A stretch of 64,000 bases of DNA, from positions 5,913-69,912 of the forward strand of contig DAHYHI010000126.1 of assembly GCA_027391075.1 (NCBI GenBank), written 5' to 3'. How positions within the stretch are numbered: the stretch's first letter is position 1; every line of letters starts with the position of its first letter. Shown piece by piece: positions 34,999 to 44,413 of this stretch. Both the position numbers and the translations under genes were made by a program. Source of the DNA: JAJZAM01 sp027391075 (lineage in GTDB: Bacteria > Actinomycetota > Acidimicrobiia > Acidimicrobiales > Palsa-688). The notes beneath the pieces were generated by a model. It ran no database searches, had not been told where the DNA came from, and worked only from the letters and a program-made list of their open reading frames with translations.

Positions 34999-35591
34999 TC
35001 CCCTCCACAATACATTCCCCTGCGTCGCAGCAACTCCACGCCCTTGGCAGGTATCAGGTAGTCGAGCGGGCGTCCATCTCGGGCACGTTCGCGCAGGTCA
35101 GTGCTAGAGATCTCAAGGTTGGGCACCTCGACGGTCTCGACTCTCCACCCTGAGTCCTCGAGGCCGCTCGGTGACGCCGCACCGGGACGATTCACCACCA
35201 CGAGACGCGCAAGGTCGCGGATCTCTTCCCATCGATCCCAGCTCTGCAGCGACGAAGCGACGTCCCACCCGACTATCAGGTACAGATCCGGCGCTGGGAC
35301 ACCGACCCGCAGCTCTCGCAGTGTTTCGACCGTGTAGGACGGCCCCCCCCGGTCGATCTCCGTTCGGCCTGCCTCAAGACCCTCGACGCCAGCCACGCAG
35401 GCTTCGACGAGTGCCAACCGGTCAAGCGCCGGGCTCACCGGTCTCGAGCCCACCTTCTGCCACGGCTCGTTGGCGACCATTAGAAGGACGCGATCGAGAT
35501 CTAAAGCGTCGCGACAGTTCACGGCCGCGACGAGATGACCTACGTGGATCGGGTCGAACGTCCCGCCGAGGACTCCTACACGCTGGGCCAT
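34992..35591 (-). CDS. nadD: nicotinate-nucleotide adenylyltransferase
   Basis: A 199-residue NadD, which joins nicotinate mononucleotide and ATP to make deamido-NAD. The nucleotide motif GGTFDPIHVGHL at 9-20 contains H-x-G-H, and ISSTDLRERARDG is the second catalytic block. It is the head of a small operon with the arginine-tract membrane protein and rsfS. A GAGGACG just before the ATG may act as ribosome site. Confidence 0.95.
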   Translation of the reverse strand: MAQRVGVLGGTFDPIHVGHLVAAVNCRDALDLDRVLLMVANEPWQKVGSRPVSPALDRLALVEACVAGVEGLEAGRTEIDRGGPSYTVETLRELRVGVPAPDLYLIVGWDVASSLQSWDRWEEIRDLARLVVVNRPGAASPSGLEDSGWRVETVEVPNLEISSTDLRERARDGRPLDYLIPAKGVELLRRRGMYCGGEC

Positions 35592-35705
35592 CGTCCTCGA
35601 AGGCTACCGTTTCAGCGGGGTCGCCTCTAATAGCCTGACGTTCACCTGGTCGGTTAGGAGATATTCGCGTTGCCAAGGGTTGGAGTTTGAGCCACTCTGG
35701 ATGGC

Positions 35706-37052
35706 ATGCCCAACCGATCCACGTGGAGTCCCGCCAGCTGGAGAGCTCGACCCGCAGGCCAGCAACCGGACTGGCCTGACGCTTTCGCCTTGGACCGCGT
35801 GCTGAAAGTCATCTCGGCTTTGCCCCCTCTCGTGTTCGCTGGTGAGGCGAGAAGCCTGACTTCGAGTCTTGCGGAAGTCGCGGCCGGCAGGGCTTTCCTT
35901 CTGCAAGCGGGTGACTGCGCCGAGTCCTTCAACGACTTCACGGCGGACAGCATCCGCGACAAGCTGCGGGTGATACTACAGATGGCCGCAGTGCTCACCT
36001 ACGGGTCGGGAGTACCGGTTGTAAAGGTTGGGCGGATCGCCGGTCAGTTCGCAAAGCCCCGCAGCTCCACCACCGAGTTGGTCGACGGCCAGGAGATACC
36101 GAGCTTTCGAGGTCACCTCGTCAACGACGACGCTCCTACCCTGACCGCCAGGACTCCCGACCCGAACCGACTCCTCGACGCTTACCACCAGTCCGCGTCG
36201 ACGCTCAACCTCCTAAGGGCGTTCACCAAGGGCGGGTTCGCCGACTTGTCTCAGGTCCACACTTGGAACAGGGAGTTCGTCGCCCAGAGCCCTGGTGGGC
36301 GTAAGTACGAAGCTCTCGCGTCGGAGATCGAACGGGCCCTGCAGTTCATGCGTGCATGTGGCGTCGACCTTTCCGCCGGGACGCTTCGCGAGGTCGAGTT
36401 CTGGACGAGCCACGAAGCCCTGATACTGGGCTTCGAGGAGGCTATGACCAGGCGAGACTCGCTGACTGGTGACTGGTATGACACCTCGGCCCATCTGCTT
36501 TGGGTCGGCGAACGCACCAGGGAGGTGGCTGGAGCTCACGCCGACTTCCTCTCGGGGATTTCGAACCCGATAGGAGCGAAAGTGGGCCCCTCTGCCACAC
36601 CGGCGGAATTAGTGGCTCTGTGTGACAAATTAGACCCCGAGCGGACTCCGGGACGGCTGGTGCTGATCGCCAGGATGGGGATCAGCAAGGCGGCAGGCCG
36701 CCTGCCGGGGTTGATAGACGCTGTTCGAGAGTCAGGCCATCCCGTAGTTTGGACCTGCGACCCGATGCACGGCAACACCTTCGTCGGCGCCGGGGGACGA
36801 AAGACCAGGCATCTCGACCACATCATGGGCGAGATCAGCGAGTTCTTCGAGGTATGCCGGCGCGAGGGCGCTTGGCCCGGCGGGATCCACATCGAGCTCA
36901 CCGGCGATGACGTCACGGAATGCCTTGGCGGAACGGAGGAGGTCTTAGAGGAGCAACTCGAGCTGCGCTACACCACCACCTGTGATCCCCGACTTAACGG
37001 CGGACAGTCTTTGGACCTCGCCTTTCAGGTAGCGGAGCTCCTCCGGACCTGA
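35706..37052 (+). CDS. aroG: class II 3-deoxy-D-arabino-heptulosonate 7-phosphate synthase
   Basis: A 448-residue class II DAHP synthase, the first shikimate step, joining PEP and erythrose 4-phosphate. FLLQAGDCAESF, VGRIAGQFAKPRSS, EFWTSHEAL, GISNPIGAKVGPS, WTCDPMHGN and IHIELTGDDVTECLG are the conserved blocks including metal ligands. The plant/actinobacterial size is normal. It is not next to other aromatic genes. The ATG start has a weak GGATG upstream. A short divergent gap of 114 bases separates it from nadD. Confidence 0.95.
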   Translation: MPNRSTWSPASWRARPAGQQPDWPDAFALDRVLKVISALPPLVFAGEARSLTSSLAEVAAGRAFLLQAGDCAESFNDFTADSIRDKLRVILQMAAVLTYGSGVPVVKVGRIAGQFAKPRSSTTELVDGQEIPSFRGHLVNDDAPTLTARTPDPNRLLDAYHQSASTLNLLRAFTKGGFADLSQVHTWNREFVAQSPGGRKYEALASEIERALQFMRACGVDLSAGTLREVEFWTSHEALILGFEEAMTRRDSLTGDWYDTSAHLLWVGERTREVAGAHADFLSGISNPIGAKVGPSATPAELVALCDKLDPERTPGRLVLIARMGISKAAGRLPGLIDAVRESGHPVVWTCDPMHGNTFVGAGGRKTRHLDHIMGEISEFFEVCRREGAWPGGIHIELTGDDVTECLGGTEEVLEEQLELRYTTTCDPRLNGGQSLDLAFQVAELLRT

Positions 37053-37088
37053 TGCAGAGAGCGGCGCAAAGCGGCCGCGGATCATAAT

Positions 37089-37126
37089 TGTTGATTATTC
37101 AGATCAACATTTGATAGATTCTGTCT
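37089..37126 (+). promoter_or_regulatory. operator and promoter of the sirohaem reductase gene
   Basis: TGTTGAT and ATCAACA (37089-37109) form perfect arms around TATTCAG. The -35-like TTGATT (37091-37096) lies inside the palindrome; the -10 TAGATT is at 37115-37120 with an 18-base spacer. The GTG start is six bases after the -10 box, so the mRNA is likely leaderless. A repressor bound to the palindrome would block the -35 site. Confidence 0.7.
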
Positions 37127-38902
37127 GTGGCGCACAGAACGATCGACCCTGAGCTAGAAGCGGACATAATTAAGTTCGAGGAGCTCCTGGAGGCGCACCT
37201 CTCGGGCGCGATCGACGACGACGCTTTTCGGGTGTTCCGGCTCAACAACGGCGTGTACGGTCAACGCCAGGGCGGGCACAACCAGATGGTGAGGCTGAAA
37301 CTTCCCTACGGGAACGTCACCGCCGAGCAGCTGGAGGTCCTCGCGGACGTCTCGGAGCGCTACAGCCGAGGCTGGGGACACATCACGACCCGTCAGAACG
37401 TGCAGTTCCACTTCGTAGCGCTCAAAAGGGTGCCCGAGATGCTCAGGGACCTCGCGGGCGTGGGACTGACGTCGCGCGAGGCGTGCGGGGACACTGTGCG
37501 TAACGTCATGGGATGCCACCTCGCTGGAGCGTGTCCCTTCGAAGTGCTCGACATAAGCCCGTGGGCCGAAGCGACCTTCCGTCACTTCTTGCATCACCCC
37601 TACGCCCAGAGGCTGCCACGAAAGTTCAAGATCAACTTCTCGGGGTGCGCAACGGACTGTGGCCAGGCCATGTTCAACGACGTGGGTGTCGTAGCAGTAG
37701 GCCGGCCTAAGGAGAACGGGACCGTCGAAGCCGGGTTCCGTGTCTTTATAGGCGGGGGCCTAGGAGCCAACCCCCACCCGGCGCAGGCCCTGGAAGAGTT
37801 CACCGCACGTGAGGACCTCCTCCCTACGATCGAAGCTGTCCTTAGAACCTTCGACCACTTCGGGAACAGGTACAACAAGCTTCGCGCTCGCCTCAAGTGG
37901 GTGGTAGACGAGATCGGCATCGACGAACTTCGGCGGCGCGTTCTGCGAGAACGACAGCTGCTGGTGGCCTCTTCAAGCTGGCCGGGGGGTATCCCGCCTA
38001 TCGTAGAGGAACTTGGCGACAGCCCCGCAGGAATGAGCCCGACGCTCCCGGTAACTCCGGTCGGAACCCCGGTAACCCTGAGGACTTCCCGCACCGCCAG
38101 CCCCTACCAGCGATGGGAGTCCACCAACGTCGTCGTCGGAGTTGCCAAGGGGACGGTTAGCGCAGTGGCTCACGCCCCTCTCGGAGACGTCACCGCCGCG
38201 CAGTTCAGGGCGCTGGCGGCCATAGTCAGGGACTTCGGCGTCCAGATCCGCGCCACCAACCGCCAGAACCTCGCTATAAGAGGCCTGAGCGCAGAGCAAC
38301 TTCCGGGCCTCTATCAGGCTCTGGATGCGATCGGAATGGCTGCTCCTGGGGCAGAGCTCGCCAGGGACGTCGTGTCTTGCCCAGGTGCCGACACCTGCAA
38401 CCTGGCCGTCACGCAAAGCAGGGGCTTGGCCCAAGACATCTCCAGGGCACTCGAAGAAGCCGGCCTCGCCGACGTGGGAGGCGTTCGCATCAACATCTCC
38501 GGCTGCACCAACAGCTGCGGGCAGCATCACATCGCGGATATCGGCTTTCACGGGGCCGAGCGGCGCTCCCACGGTCGGCCCGCCCCCGGATACCAACTCC
38601 TTCTCGGAGGCCACGTCGGCGACACCGAGATCGAGTTCGCTCAACGCGCTCTGCGTTTGCCGGCCAAAGCGGCCGCTGAAGCCGCCGTTCGCGTGGTCGC
38701 CAGGTTCGCCGACGAGCGCTCCGCCGGGATGGCTTTCCAGGACTGGCTCGCGGCGGCAGGTGGAGCCAAGGCCGTCTCGAAGGACCTTGTGGACCTTGAC
38801 GAGTGGCCAGACCCGGAGGAGCGACCTGACTTCTACGTCGACTTCGACGAGACCGGACCCTACACAGCGGAGGTCGGCTCCGGGGAATGCGCTGCCGGCT
38901 GA
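37127..38902 (+). CDS. ferredoxin-type nitrite or sulfite reductase
   Basis: A 591-residue sirohaem-[4Fe-4S] reductase, reducing nitrite to ammonia or sulfite to sulfide with ferredoxin. The cluster cysteines are C418 and C424 (CPGADTC) and C460 and C464 (SGCTNSCGQ), giving the C-x5-C and C-x3-C pattern. The duplicated ferrodoxin-like fold shows as NVMGCHLAGACPF and INFSGCATDCGQ in the first half. The true electron acceptor is unsettled: no cysH, cysN or nitrate genes are near. There is no ribosome site; the promoter suggests leaderless translation. Confidence 0.9.
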   Translation: MAHRTIDPELEADIIKFEELLEAHLSGAIDDDAFRVFRLNNGVYGQRQGGHNQMVRLKLPYGNVTAEQLEVLADVSERYSRGWGHITTRQNVQFHFVALKRVPEMLRDLAGVGLTSREACGDTVRNVMGCHLAGACPFEVLDISPWAEATFRHFLHHPYAQRLPRKFKINFSGCATDCGQAMFNDVGVVAVGRPKENGTVEAGFRVFIGGGLGANPHPAQALEEFTAREDLLPTIEAVLRTFDHFGNRYNKLRARLKWVVDEIGIDELRRRVLRERQLLVASSSWPGGIPPIVEELGDSPAGMSPTLPVTPVGTPVTLRTSRTASPYQRWESTNVVVGVAKGTVSAVAHAPLGDVTAAQFRALAAIVRDFGVQIRATNRQNLAIRGLSAEQLPGLYQALDAIGMAAPGAELARDVVSCPGADTCNLAVTQSRGLAQDISRALEEAGLADVGGVRINISGCTNSCGQHHIADIGFHGAERRSHGRPAPGYQLLLGGHVGDTEIEFAQRALRLPAKAAAEAAVRVVARFADERSAGMAFQDWLAAAGGAKAVSKDLVDLDEWPDPEERPDFYVDFDETGPYTAEVGSGECAAG

Positions 38903-38984
38903 TTCTGTCGTTTCGCCTTCTCTCCTTTCGCAGCCAGGCCCAATTCCTTAAACCCCAGCCAGGGGGGGGCCGATGTAAGAAAGA

Positions 38985-40502
38985 GTGGTTTCCTGGACGG
39001 CTGCGTGCACGCAGACTCATCGCCCGGATGCTGATGACGCTCACGGGAAAGCTCTAAACGTTTCCGCAGCGGCGCGACTCGGATGGCGCGCCGCCGTCGG
39101 GTTCGTCACCGCCGTTACGGTCGGACTCGCCACCTTGGTGCCGGCCGCTTACGCCACACCCCCGGCTGGTAGCAGCCCTGCGTCCACCCCCGCCACGACT
39201 GCGGCGCCGACGTCGACAACTACCATCCCAGCGGTCAACCTTGACCCGCTGCTGTCGCAGGTCCAAGGGGACCTCTACCAACTGAGCGCCATCGCCGACT
39301 TCCAACCGGCCCTGTCCTTGGTCTCACAGGCCCGCTCCGTGCTCGGCGAAGCGAACGCAAAGGTCGACTCGGCGGTGTCGAGCGTGGAAGCAGCCCAAAA
39401 GGCCCAGAGCCAGTCCTCCGCCAACGAAGCCGTCGCCGCCGAGCGCCTACGAGAGATAGCTCTCGACGCTTATGTAGGGGCCGCCGCACCAGCGGCAGGG
39501 CCCTCATCGCCAGGCTCGACGAGCGCGAACGGAAGCCAATTCGCGGGCTCCGAGTCGGCTCAAAGCGCCATCAGCGCTATAGACGCCCAAGAGATGCTTG
39601 TGATCGTAGGGGAACAGGCCCGAGCTGACTACACCCAGGCCGTGCAAGCGGCGAACGCGTCGGCGTCGAAAGTAGCCGCAGCAAGTCAAGTTCTCGTGAA
39701 CGCTCGCAAGGTCGCCGGGCACGACCAAGAGCTCCTCGACTCCGCCCTGTCTACTCTTACGCTAGTGGAGAAAGCTGCGACGACCCCTGCGAGCGCTTCG
39801 AGCCCACCTCTCCCCGACCTCGGCAGCCCCCCAGCTTCAGGACCGACGAGCACCGTTCCCAACCCGATAGTCCCCCACGCCCCGCTGCCGCAGCCCGTCA
39901 GGAGCGCCACCTTGTCGAGCTCCCAGGCCGTCGCCGATCCACCGACCCCGCGCTCGCCAGACATCCTCGGGACGCCTGTACTGACGGCCGGCGAACTCGC
40001 AGCCTGGTACACGAGCACCGGCCACCAAGCTGACACTACCGTTCCGATCTCCCAACTCACTGGCTTCTACGCCCAGTGGGGTTCGTCGCTAGGCGTCCGA
40101 GACGACGTTGCCTTCGCCCAGTCTGTAGTAGAGACTGGATACTTTTCGTTCCCCGCCGGCGGGCAGCTATCAAGCGCCGACAATAACTTCGCAGGTATAG
40201 GAGCGTGCGACAGTTGTGCTAGCGGGATGACCTTCCCGGACGCGGACACCGGGGTGGAGGCCCAGCTCGAACTGCTCTACCAGTTCGCCACTAAAGCTCC
40301 GCTGCCGGCGGGAACCAACAACGTAGTCGGAGGTACCTCGCTTAGCGGGTGCTGCACAACCTGGGTACAGCTCGCTGGCCACTGGGCCACAAGTCCGGTA
40401 TACGGCCAGTCGATCATGACGGTCTACGACAGCATGCTCAAATGGGTTATTCCCCGCAGGGAGGCATCGGCTGGCATCCCCGCACCCACGCCGCCGGCGT
40501 AA
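38985..40502 (+). CDS. secreted coiled-coil peptidoglycan hydrolase, GH73-like
   Basis: A 505-residue exported protein. A hydrophobic signal region lies at residues about 34-55 (WRAAVGFVTAVTVGLATLVPAAYA). A coiled-coil region (about 80-260) and a Pro/Ser linker lead to a C-terminal glucosaminidase-type (GH73) domain near 340-480, with the catalytic Glu383 in VVETGYF, NNFAGIGACDSCASG and VEAQLELLYQFA. It is expected to cut glycan strands in the cell wall. The GTG start is the first possible after an in-frame stop, with only a weak ribosome site. Confidence 0.8.
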   Translation: MVSWTAACTQTHRPDADDAHGKALNVSAAARLGWRAAVGFVTAVTVGLATLVPAAYATPPAGSSPASTPATTAAPTSTTTIPAVNLDPLLSQVQGDLYQLSAIADFQPALSLVSQARSVLGEANAKVDSAVSSVEAAQKAQSQSSANEAVAAERLREIALDAYVGAAAPAAGPSSPGSTSANGSQFAGSESAQSAISAIDAQEMLVIVGEQARADYTQAVQAANASASKVAAASQVLVNARKVAGHDQELLDSALSTLTLVEKAATTPASASSPPLPDLGSPPASGPTSTVPNPIVPHAPLPQPVRSATLSSSQAVADPPTPRSPDILGTPVLTAGELAAWYTSTGHQADTTVPISQLTGFYAQWGSSLGVRDDVAFAQSVVETGYFSFPAGGQLSSADNNFAGIGACDSCASGMTFPDADTGVEAQLELLYQFATKAPLPAGTNNVVGGTSLSGCCTTWVQLAGHWATSPVYGQSIMTVYDSMLKWVIPRREASAGIPAPTPPA

Positions 40503-40517
40503 GCGTCACAAGGCCCG

Positions 40518-41720
40518 CTACGCCGATCCAGCGGCGGGGGTGCCACAAGAGGCGCAGAACTTCGCTCCCGGGACCAGCTCAGTGCCGCACTGAGAGCAGT
40601 GCGCCACGGCGGGCGCGAGCGACGTGCCGCACGACGCACAGAACCTGGCGCCCTGCGGGTTATCCGCAGCACAACCGGGGCAGGTGACCCCCGGCGGGGC
40701 CATCGCAGTACCGCACGACGCACAGAACTTGGCTCCCAGGGGGTTCTCCGCTGCACACGCGGGGCACTTCGCCGTCGCCGAGGCTGCGCTCGCCGACGCA
40801 GCGGCGGCCTGCGCAGCGTACCCCGGCCCACCGCCGGCGAAGCCGGGGCCGGCCGGCAGCGTCGGGGCAACTCCCTGGGGAGCTGCCGCCGCCTGGCCTC
40901 CCAGACCGAGACCTGCAGCCAGGAACGCACCGCCAACAGCGCCGCCTCCCTGCGCCATCCCGGCCCCCGCGCCGAGTGCCATCTCACCCGCCGCGTACTG
41001 GTTGAAGCCACCTGCAAGCCTCGAATAGGCGGTGTCCTTGGCGAGGGTCTTGAGCTGAGCCTCGTCCTCGGCGGACAGGTTGATGTCGAAGTTCCCCATC
41101 CGCACCAGTTGCACCCCGTAGCTGGCGAGCTGCTCGTTGCCCGCCGAGACCACCTCTTTCTCGATGTCAGGCGTGTAGGCAGATAGGCCGAGGATCGGCC
41201 AGCCGTTACGGACGATCTGAACGGTCATGTGAGTTCGAAGGACTTTGAGCAGCTGATCGCTCATCCAGCCTGTCACCGCGTCGTTGTCAGCGACGTTCAC
41301 CGTACCGACCAGGTTGGTGATCAAAGCGACCGGGTCCACGACCTTCATCGAATAGTCGCCGAAGACACGAAGGGTAACGATCATTCCAGTCTGGGGATCC
41401 TGCACGTCGTCTATGCGCCCACCGAATGCGTTCCGAGGGTACTCCCGGGTGCCGACGAAGTACAGCTCCGCACGGTAGGCGTTACCCCCGGTAGCAAAGT
41501 CGATCAGGGCGCCCAAGCCGGGAAGCTCGTCCGCTTGTATCTGATGGCGCCCGGGACCCATCGTCGCGACAACCTTGCCGGTATTGACGAATACCGCCAT
41601 CTCGTCGGCGTTGACGATAGCTCTGGTCATCTTCCTGATCGTCTCGTCAGGCCATTTGAAGACGATCTGACCTTTACGGTCGTCGGGTACAGCGATGAAC
41701 TCCCTGTCGAACAACGCCAT
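40518..41720 (-). CDS. SPFH-domain protein with C-terminal zinc ribbons
   Basis: A 400-residue protein. Residues 1-245 form an SPFH (band-7-like) domain of the YdjI/virion-core type (FKWPDETIRKMTRAIVN, MGPGRHQIQADELPG, LRTHMTVQIV). A Gly/Ala-rich linker follows. The last 85 residues have three C-x2-C zinc-ribbon pairs (CPACAAENPLGAKFCASCG and two similar). It resembles the AIM24 copies in carrying zinc ribbons, and both protein types occur together in stress loci. GGAGGG six bases before the ATG is a good ribosome site. It is divergent from the MoxR gene with a 291-base gap. Confidence 0.8.
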   Translation of the reverse strand: MALFDREFIAVPDDRKGQIVFKWPDETIRKMTRAIVNADEMAVFVNTGKVVATMGPGRHQIQADELPGLGALIDFATGGNAYRAELYFVGTREYPRNAFGGRIDDVQDPQTGMIVTLRVFGDYSMKVVDPVALITNLVGTVNVADNDAVTGWMSDQLLKVLRTHMTVQIVRNGWPILGLSAYTPDIEKEVVSAGNEQLASYGVQLVRMGNFDINLSAEDEAQLKTLAKDTAYSRLAGGFNQYAAGEMALGAGAGMAQGGGAVGGAFLAAGLGLGGQAAAAPQGVAPTLPAGPGFAGGGPGYAAQAAAASASAASATAKCPACAAENPLGAKFCASCGTAMAPPGVTCPGCAADNPQGARFCASCGTSLAPAVAHCSQCGTELVPGAKFCASCGTPAAGSA

Positions 41721-42011
41721 CTAAAACCCTCCATCTGTTTGGCCTTTCGGCCGACTGGCAGCTCGTCGCCTCAATGCGACGACAGGTAGACACGATACTC
41801 ATACTGGGCGTCGCCTGGAGGCAAACAGACCACCTTAAGCCATCCGGCTTAGACGGCGGCGATCGCAGCTTCGAGCCCCCCCGACAACTCTGTTTGGGGT
41901 CCGTTGTGGCTCTGCCGGTATGCTGACAGCCTTATAGCCGTAACGTGCCCCCAAAGCTCGGAACTGGCGGGGCCATAGAACCGTCCCAACTGCTTTTCCC
42001 GAAGATTCAAC
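41721..42011. other. divergent gap between the SPFH and MoxR genes
   Basis: A 291-base gap with no gene. It holds the small palindrome TAAGCC-ATCC-GGCTTA at 41836-41851 and a GGCC-TTTC-GGCC stem in the SPFH leader. TATGAGTATC-like sequences on the minus strand near 41800 may belong to an SPFH promoter. No riboswitch was recognised. Confidence 0.4.
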
Positions 42012-42935
42012 ATGCCGAAAGGACCCGTGCCTGTGACCGCAATCTCCCCTACTCGTTTCGAATCTCCAGGGGCTGTCCGTGAGGGTCTCGCTTCGGTGTC
42101 CTACCTCGCGAACGAAGGGATCGCCGGTGTCGTCTTCCTAGCCGAACGGCTCGGCAAGCCGGTCCTGGTGGAAGGCCCGGCGGGCACCGGCAAGACGCAG
42201 CTCGCCAAATCGGTAGCCGAGATGACAGGATCGAGGCTCATACGACTGCAGTGCTACGAGGGCCTCGACGAGTCCAAGGCACTCTACGAGTGGAACTACA
42301 AAAAGCAGCTTCTTCGCATCCAAGCCGAGCGGATCACCCAAGCCGACGGCGAGACGTGGACCGACATAGAAGACGATATCTTCTCAGAGCCATTCTTGAT
42401 GACCCGGCCTCTACTAGAGGCGATCCGGGCACAAGACCCCGTCGTCTTGCTGATCGACGAAGTGGACCGCGTCGAGGTCGAGACAGAAGCCCTGCTGTTG
42501 GAGATCCTCTCGGACTACCAAGTGTCCATTCCCGAGCTAGGGACCGTCGAGGCGACGCAGATACCCCTGGTGTTCCTGACGTCGAACAACACTCGGGAGC
42601 TCTCCGAAGCTCTCAAGCGTCGCTGCCTCTTCCTGCACATCGACTACCCAGATGTCGAACGCGAAAAGCAGATCGTCCTGACTCGGGTCCCCGGGATCAC
42701 CGACTCACTCGCCGATCAGGTCGTGAGGATTGTCAGATCCATCCGGGGCCTGGACCTGAAGAAGGCCCCGTCCGTGTCGGAGACCCTCGACTGGGCGCGG
42801 ACTCTCGTGCTGCTGGGAATTCAGTCTGTGGACACCCAGACTGCGACGGAGACGCTCCACATCCTGCTCAAATACCAGTCCGACATCGACAAGGCCGCCA
42901 AGGACCTGGCCGGCACGTCGAGCGCACAGCGGTAG
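42012..42935 (+). CDS. MoxR-family AAA+ ATPase (CoxD-like)
   Basis: A 307-residue AAA+ ATPase. Walker A GPAGTGKT lies at about 55-62 and Walker B LLIDEVDR near 146-153; SNNTRELSEALKRRC is the sensor region. It is likely a chaperone acting with the VWA protein seven bases downstream, as with CoxD/CoxE of carbon monoxide dehydrogenase maturation. No Cox structural genes are here. Start: an ATG at 42012, or a GTG at 42033 that has AAAGGA nine bases ahead; the latter may be the real one. Confidence 0.88.
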   Translation: MPKGPVPVTAISPTRFESPGAVREGLASVSYLANEGIAGVVFLAERLGKPVLVEGPAGTGKTQLAKSVAEMTGSRLIRLQCYEGLDESKALYEWNYKKQLLRIQAERITQADGETWTDIEDDIFSEPFLMTRPLLEAIRAQDPVVLLIDEVDRVEVETEALLLEILSDYQVSIPELGTVEATQIPLVFLTSNNTRELSEALKRRCLFLHIDYPDVEREKQIVLTRVPGITDSLADQVVRIVRSIRGLDLKKAPSVSETLDWARTLVLLGIQSVDTQTATETLHILLKYQSDIDKAAKDLAGTSSAQR

Positions 42936-42941
42936 GCGAAG

Positions 42942-44411
42942 GTGGACGGCAGCGAGCAGGCGCTCCCAGAGGGAAGCTCGGCGGGCATCCTCGAGTCGGT
43001 GTCGGGGTTCGTCAAAGAGCTCCGCAACGCAGGGATCCCCGTAAGCCTCACCGAGAACCTCGATGCCGTCGAGGCTCTGCGTCACGTTCCCTTGGAGGAC
43101 CGCGACGCCTTCAAGTACGCCCTTGCGGCGACGATGGTCAAGAACAACGCCCACTGGAAGACTTTCGAGACCGTCTTCGAGGTGTACTTCTCGCTCCGGG
43201 GCCGGGAGTACCGTATCGGCGACACCGGCGGGCCCGACGGCACCGAGGACCTGCTCAGCTCGCTCATCGGTTCGGCGCAGAGCGACGGACAGGGGTCAGC
43301 TGAGGGCCTCACCCAGGAACAGCTCGCCGAGATGCTCCTGCGAGCTTTGATGGACGGCAACGACTCGATGCTCAGAGCGATAGCCAGGACAGCGGTCTCG
43401 CGTTATGCGGGCATGGAACCCGGACGTCCGGTTGGTGGCACTTACTACCTGTATCGGACCCTCCGACAGCTCGACTTGGAAGCCGTAATGGCGAAGATGA
43501 TGGAGCACGCGGGGAGCGCGAACCCTGACCGCTCAGACCTGGAAGAGAGGCTCACCAGGGAGGACTTCGAGCACAGGATCGACGCTCTGCGTAGGGAGAT
43601 CGAAGCGGAGATACGCCGGCGGCTTGTGGCCGACCGGGGTGCAGAAGCCGTGGCGAAGTCCGTCCGCAAGCCGCTACCCGAAGATGTCGACTTCATGCAT
43701 GCAAGCCGGGAGGAGCTCGCCGCGCTACGTAAGGCGATCACGCCTCTGACTCGCAAGCTCGCTGTGCGTCTAGCGCGAAAGCGGCGTCACGGTCGTAAAG
43801 GACCGCTCGATTTCCGAAGCACTGTCCGGCACTCCTTGTCATACGGTGGAGTTCCCGCAGACCCGCGGTTCCGTTATCCGAGACCGTCCAAGCCCGAAAT
43901 AATGGTCATCGCAGATATTTCCGGCTCGGTTGCCGCGTTCGCTCGCTTCACCTTGCACATGGTGTACGCGATCAGCTCCCAGTTCTCCAGGGTGCGATCG
44001 TTCGTGTTCATCGACGGCATCGACGAGGTGACCGACTACTTCAAACAGACTGAGGACATCTCGGCCGCCATCGCCCGGATCAATACCGAAGCCGACGTCA
44101 TCTGGGTGGACGGCCACTCAGACTACGGGCACGCGTTCGAGGCCTTCTGGGACCGCTGGGGCCGGGACGTCAACCCAAAGACGACGGTGCTCCTGCTCGG
44201 CGACGCCCGGAACAACTACCACGCCTCTCAGACCTGGGTCCTCGCGGAGATAGCCAAGAAGGCCCGCCACGTGTACTGGCTAAACCCTGAACCCCGATCT
44301 TACTGGGACACAGGGGACTCTATCGTAGGCCAGTACAGTGCCCATTGCGACGGCGCCTACGAATGCCGGAACCTCAAGCAGTTGGAGCGTTTCGTGGAGC
44401 ACCTCGGCTGA
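42942..44411 (+). CDS. VWA-domain protein (CoxE-like), partner of the MoxR ATPase
   Basis: A 489-residue protein. The N-terminal half is helical and acidic-basic; a C-terminal VWA domain has the MIDAS motif DISGS at about 325-329 (IMVIADISGS), RSFVFIDGIDEVTDYF, and VLLLGDARNNY near 420. The CoxE family acts with a MoxR ATPase in enzyme maturation. It begins six bases after the MoxR stop; the GTG start has a weak ribosome site. This is the second MoxR/VWA pair in the window, and of a different kind from the one at 30-33.5 kb. Confidence 0.85.
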   Translation: MDGSEQALPEGSSAGILESVSGFVKELRNAGIPVSLTENLDAVEALRHVPLEDRDAFKYALAATMVKNNAHWKTFETVFEVYFSLRGREYRIGDTGGPDGTEDLLSSLIGSAQSDGQGSAEGLTQEQLAEMLLRALMDGNDSMLRAIARTAVSRYAGMEPGRPVGGTYYLYRTLRQLDLEAVMAKMMEHAGSANPDRSDLEERLTREDFEHRIDALRREIEAEIRRRLVADRGAEAVAKSVRKPLPEDVDFMHASREELAALRKAITPLTRKLAVRLARKRRHGRKGPLDFRSTVRHSLSYGGVPADPRFRYPRPSKPEIMVIADISGSVAAFARFTLHMVYAISSQFSRVRSFVFIDGIDEVTDYFKQTEDISAAIARINTEADVIWVDGHSDYGHAFEAFWDRWGRDVNPKTTVLLLGDARNNYHASQTWVLAEIAKKARHVYWLNPEPRSYWDTGDSIVGQYSAHCDGAYECRNLKQLERFVEHLG

Positions 44412-44413
44412 GG

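Noticed and set aside
41721..42011. A riboswitch in the SPFH-MoxR gap
   Set aside because: Only short palindromes are present; no known aptamer fold was recognised.
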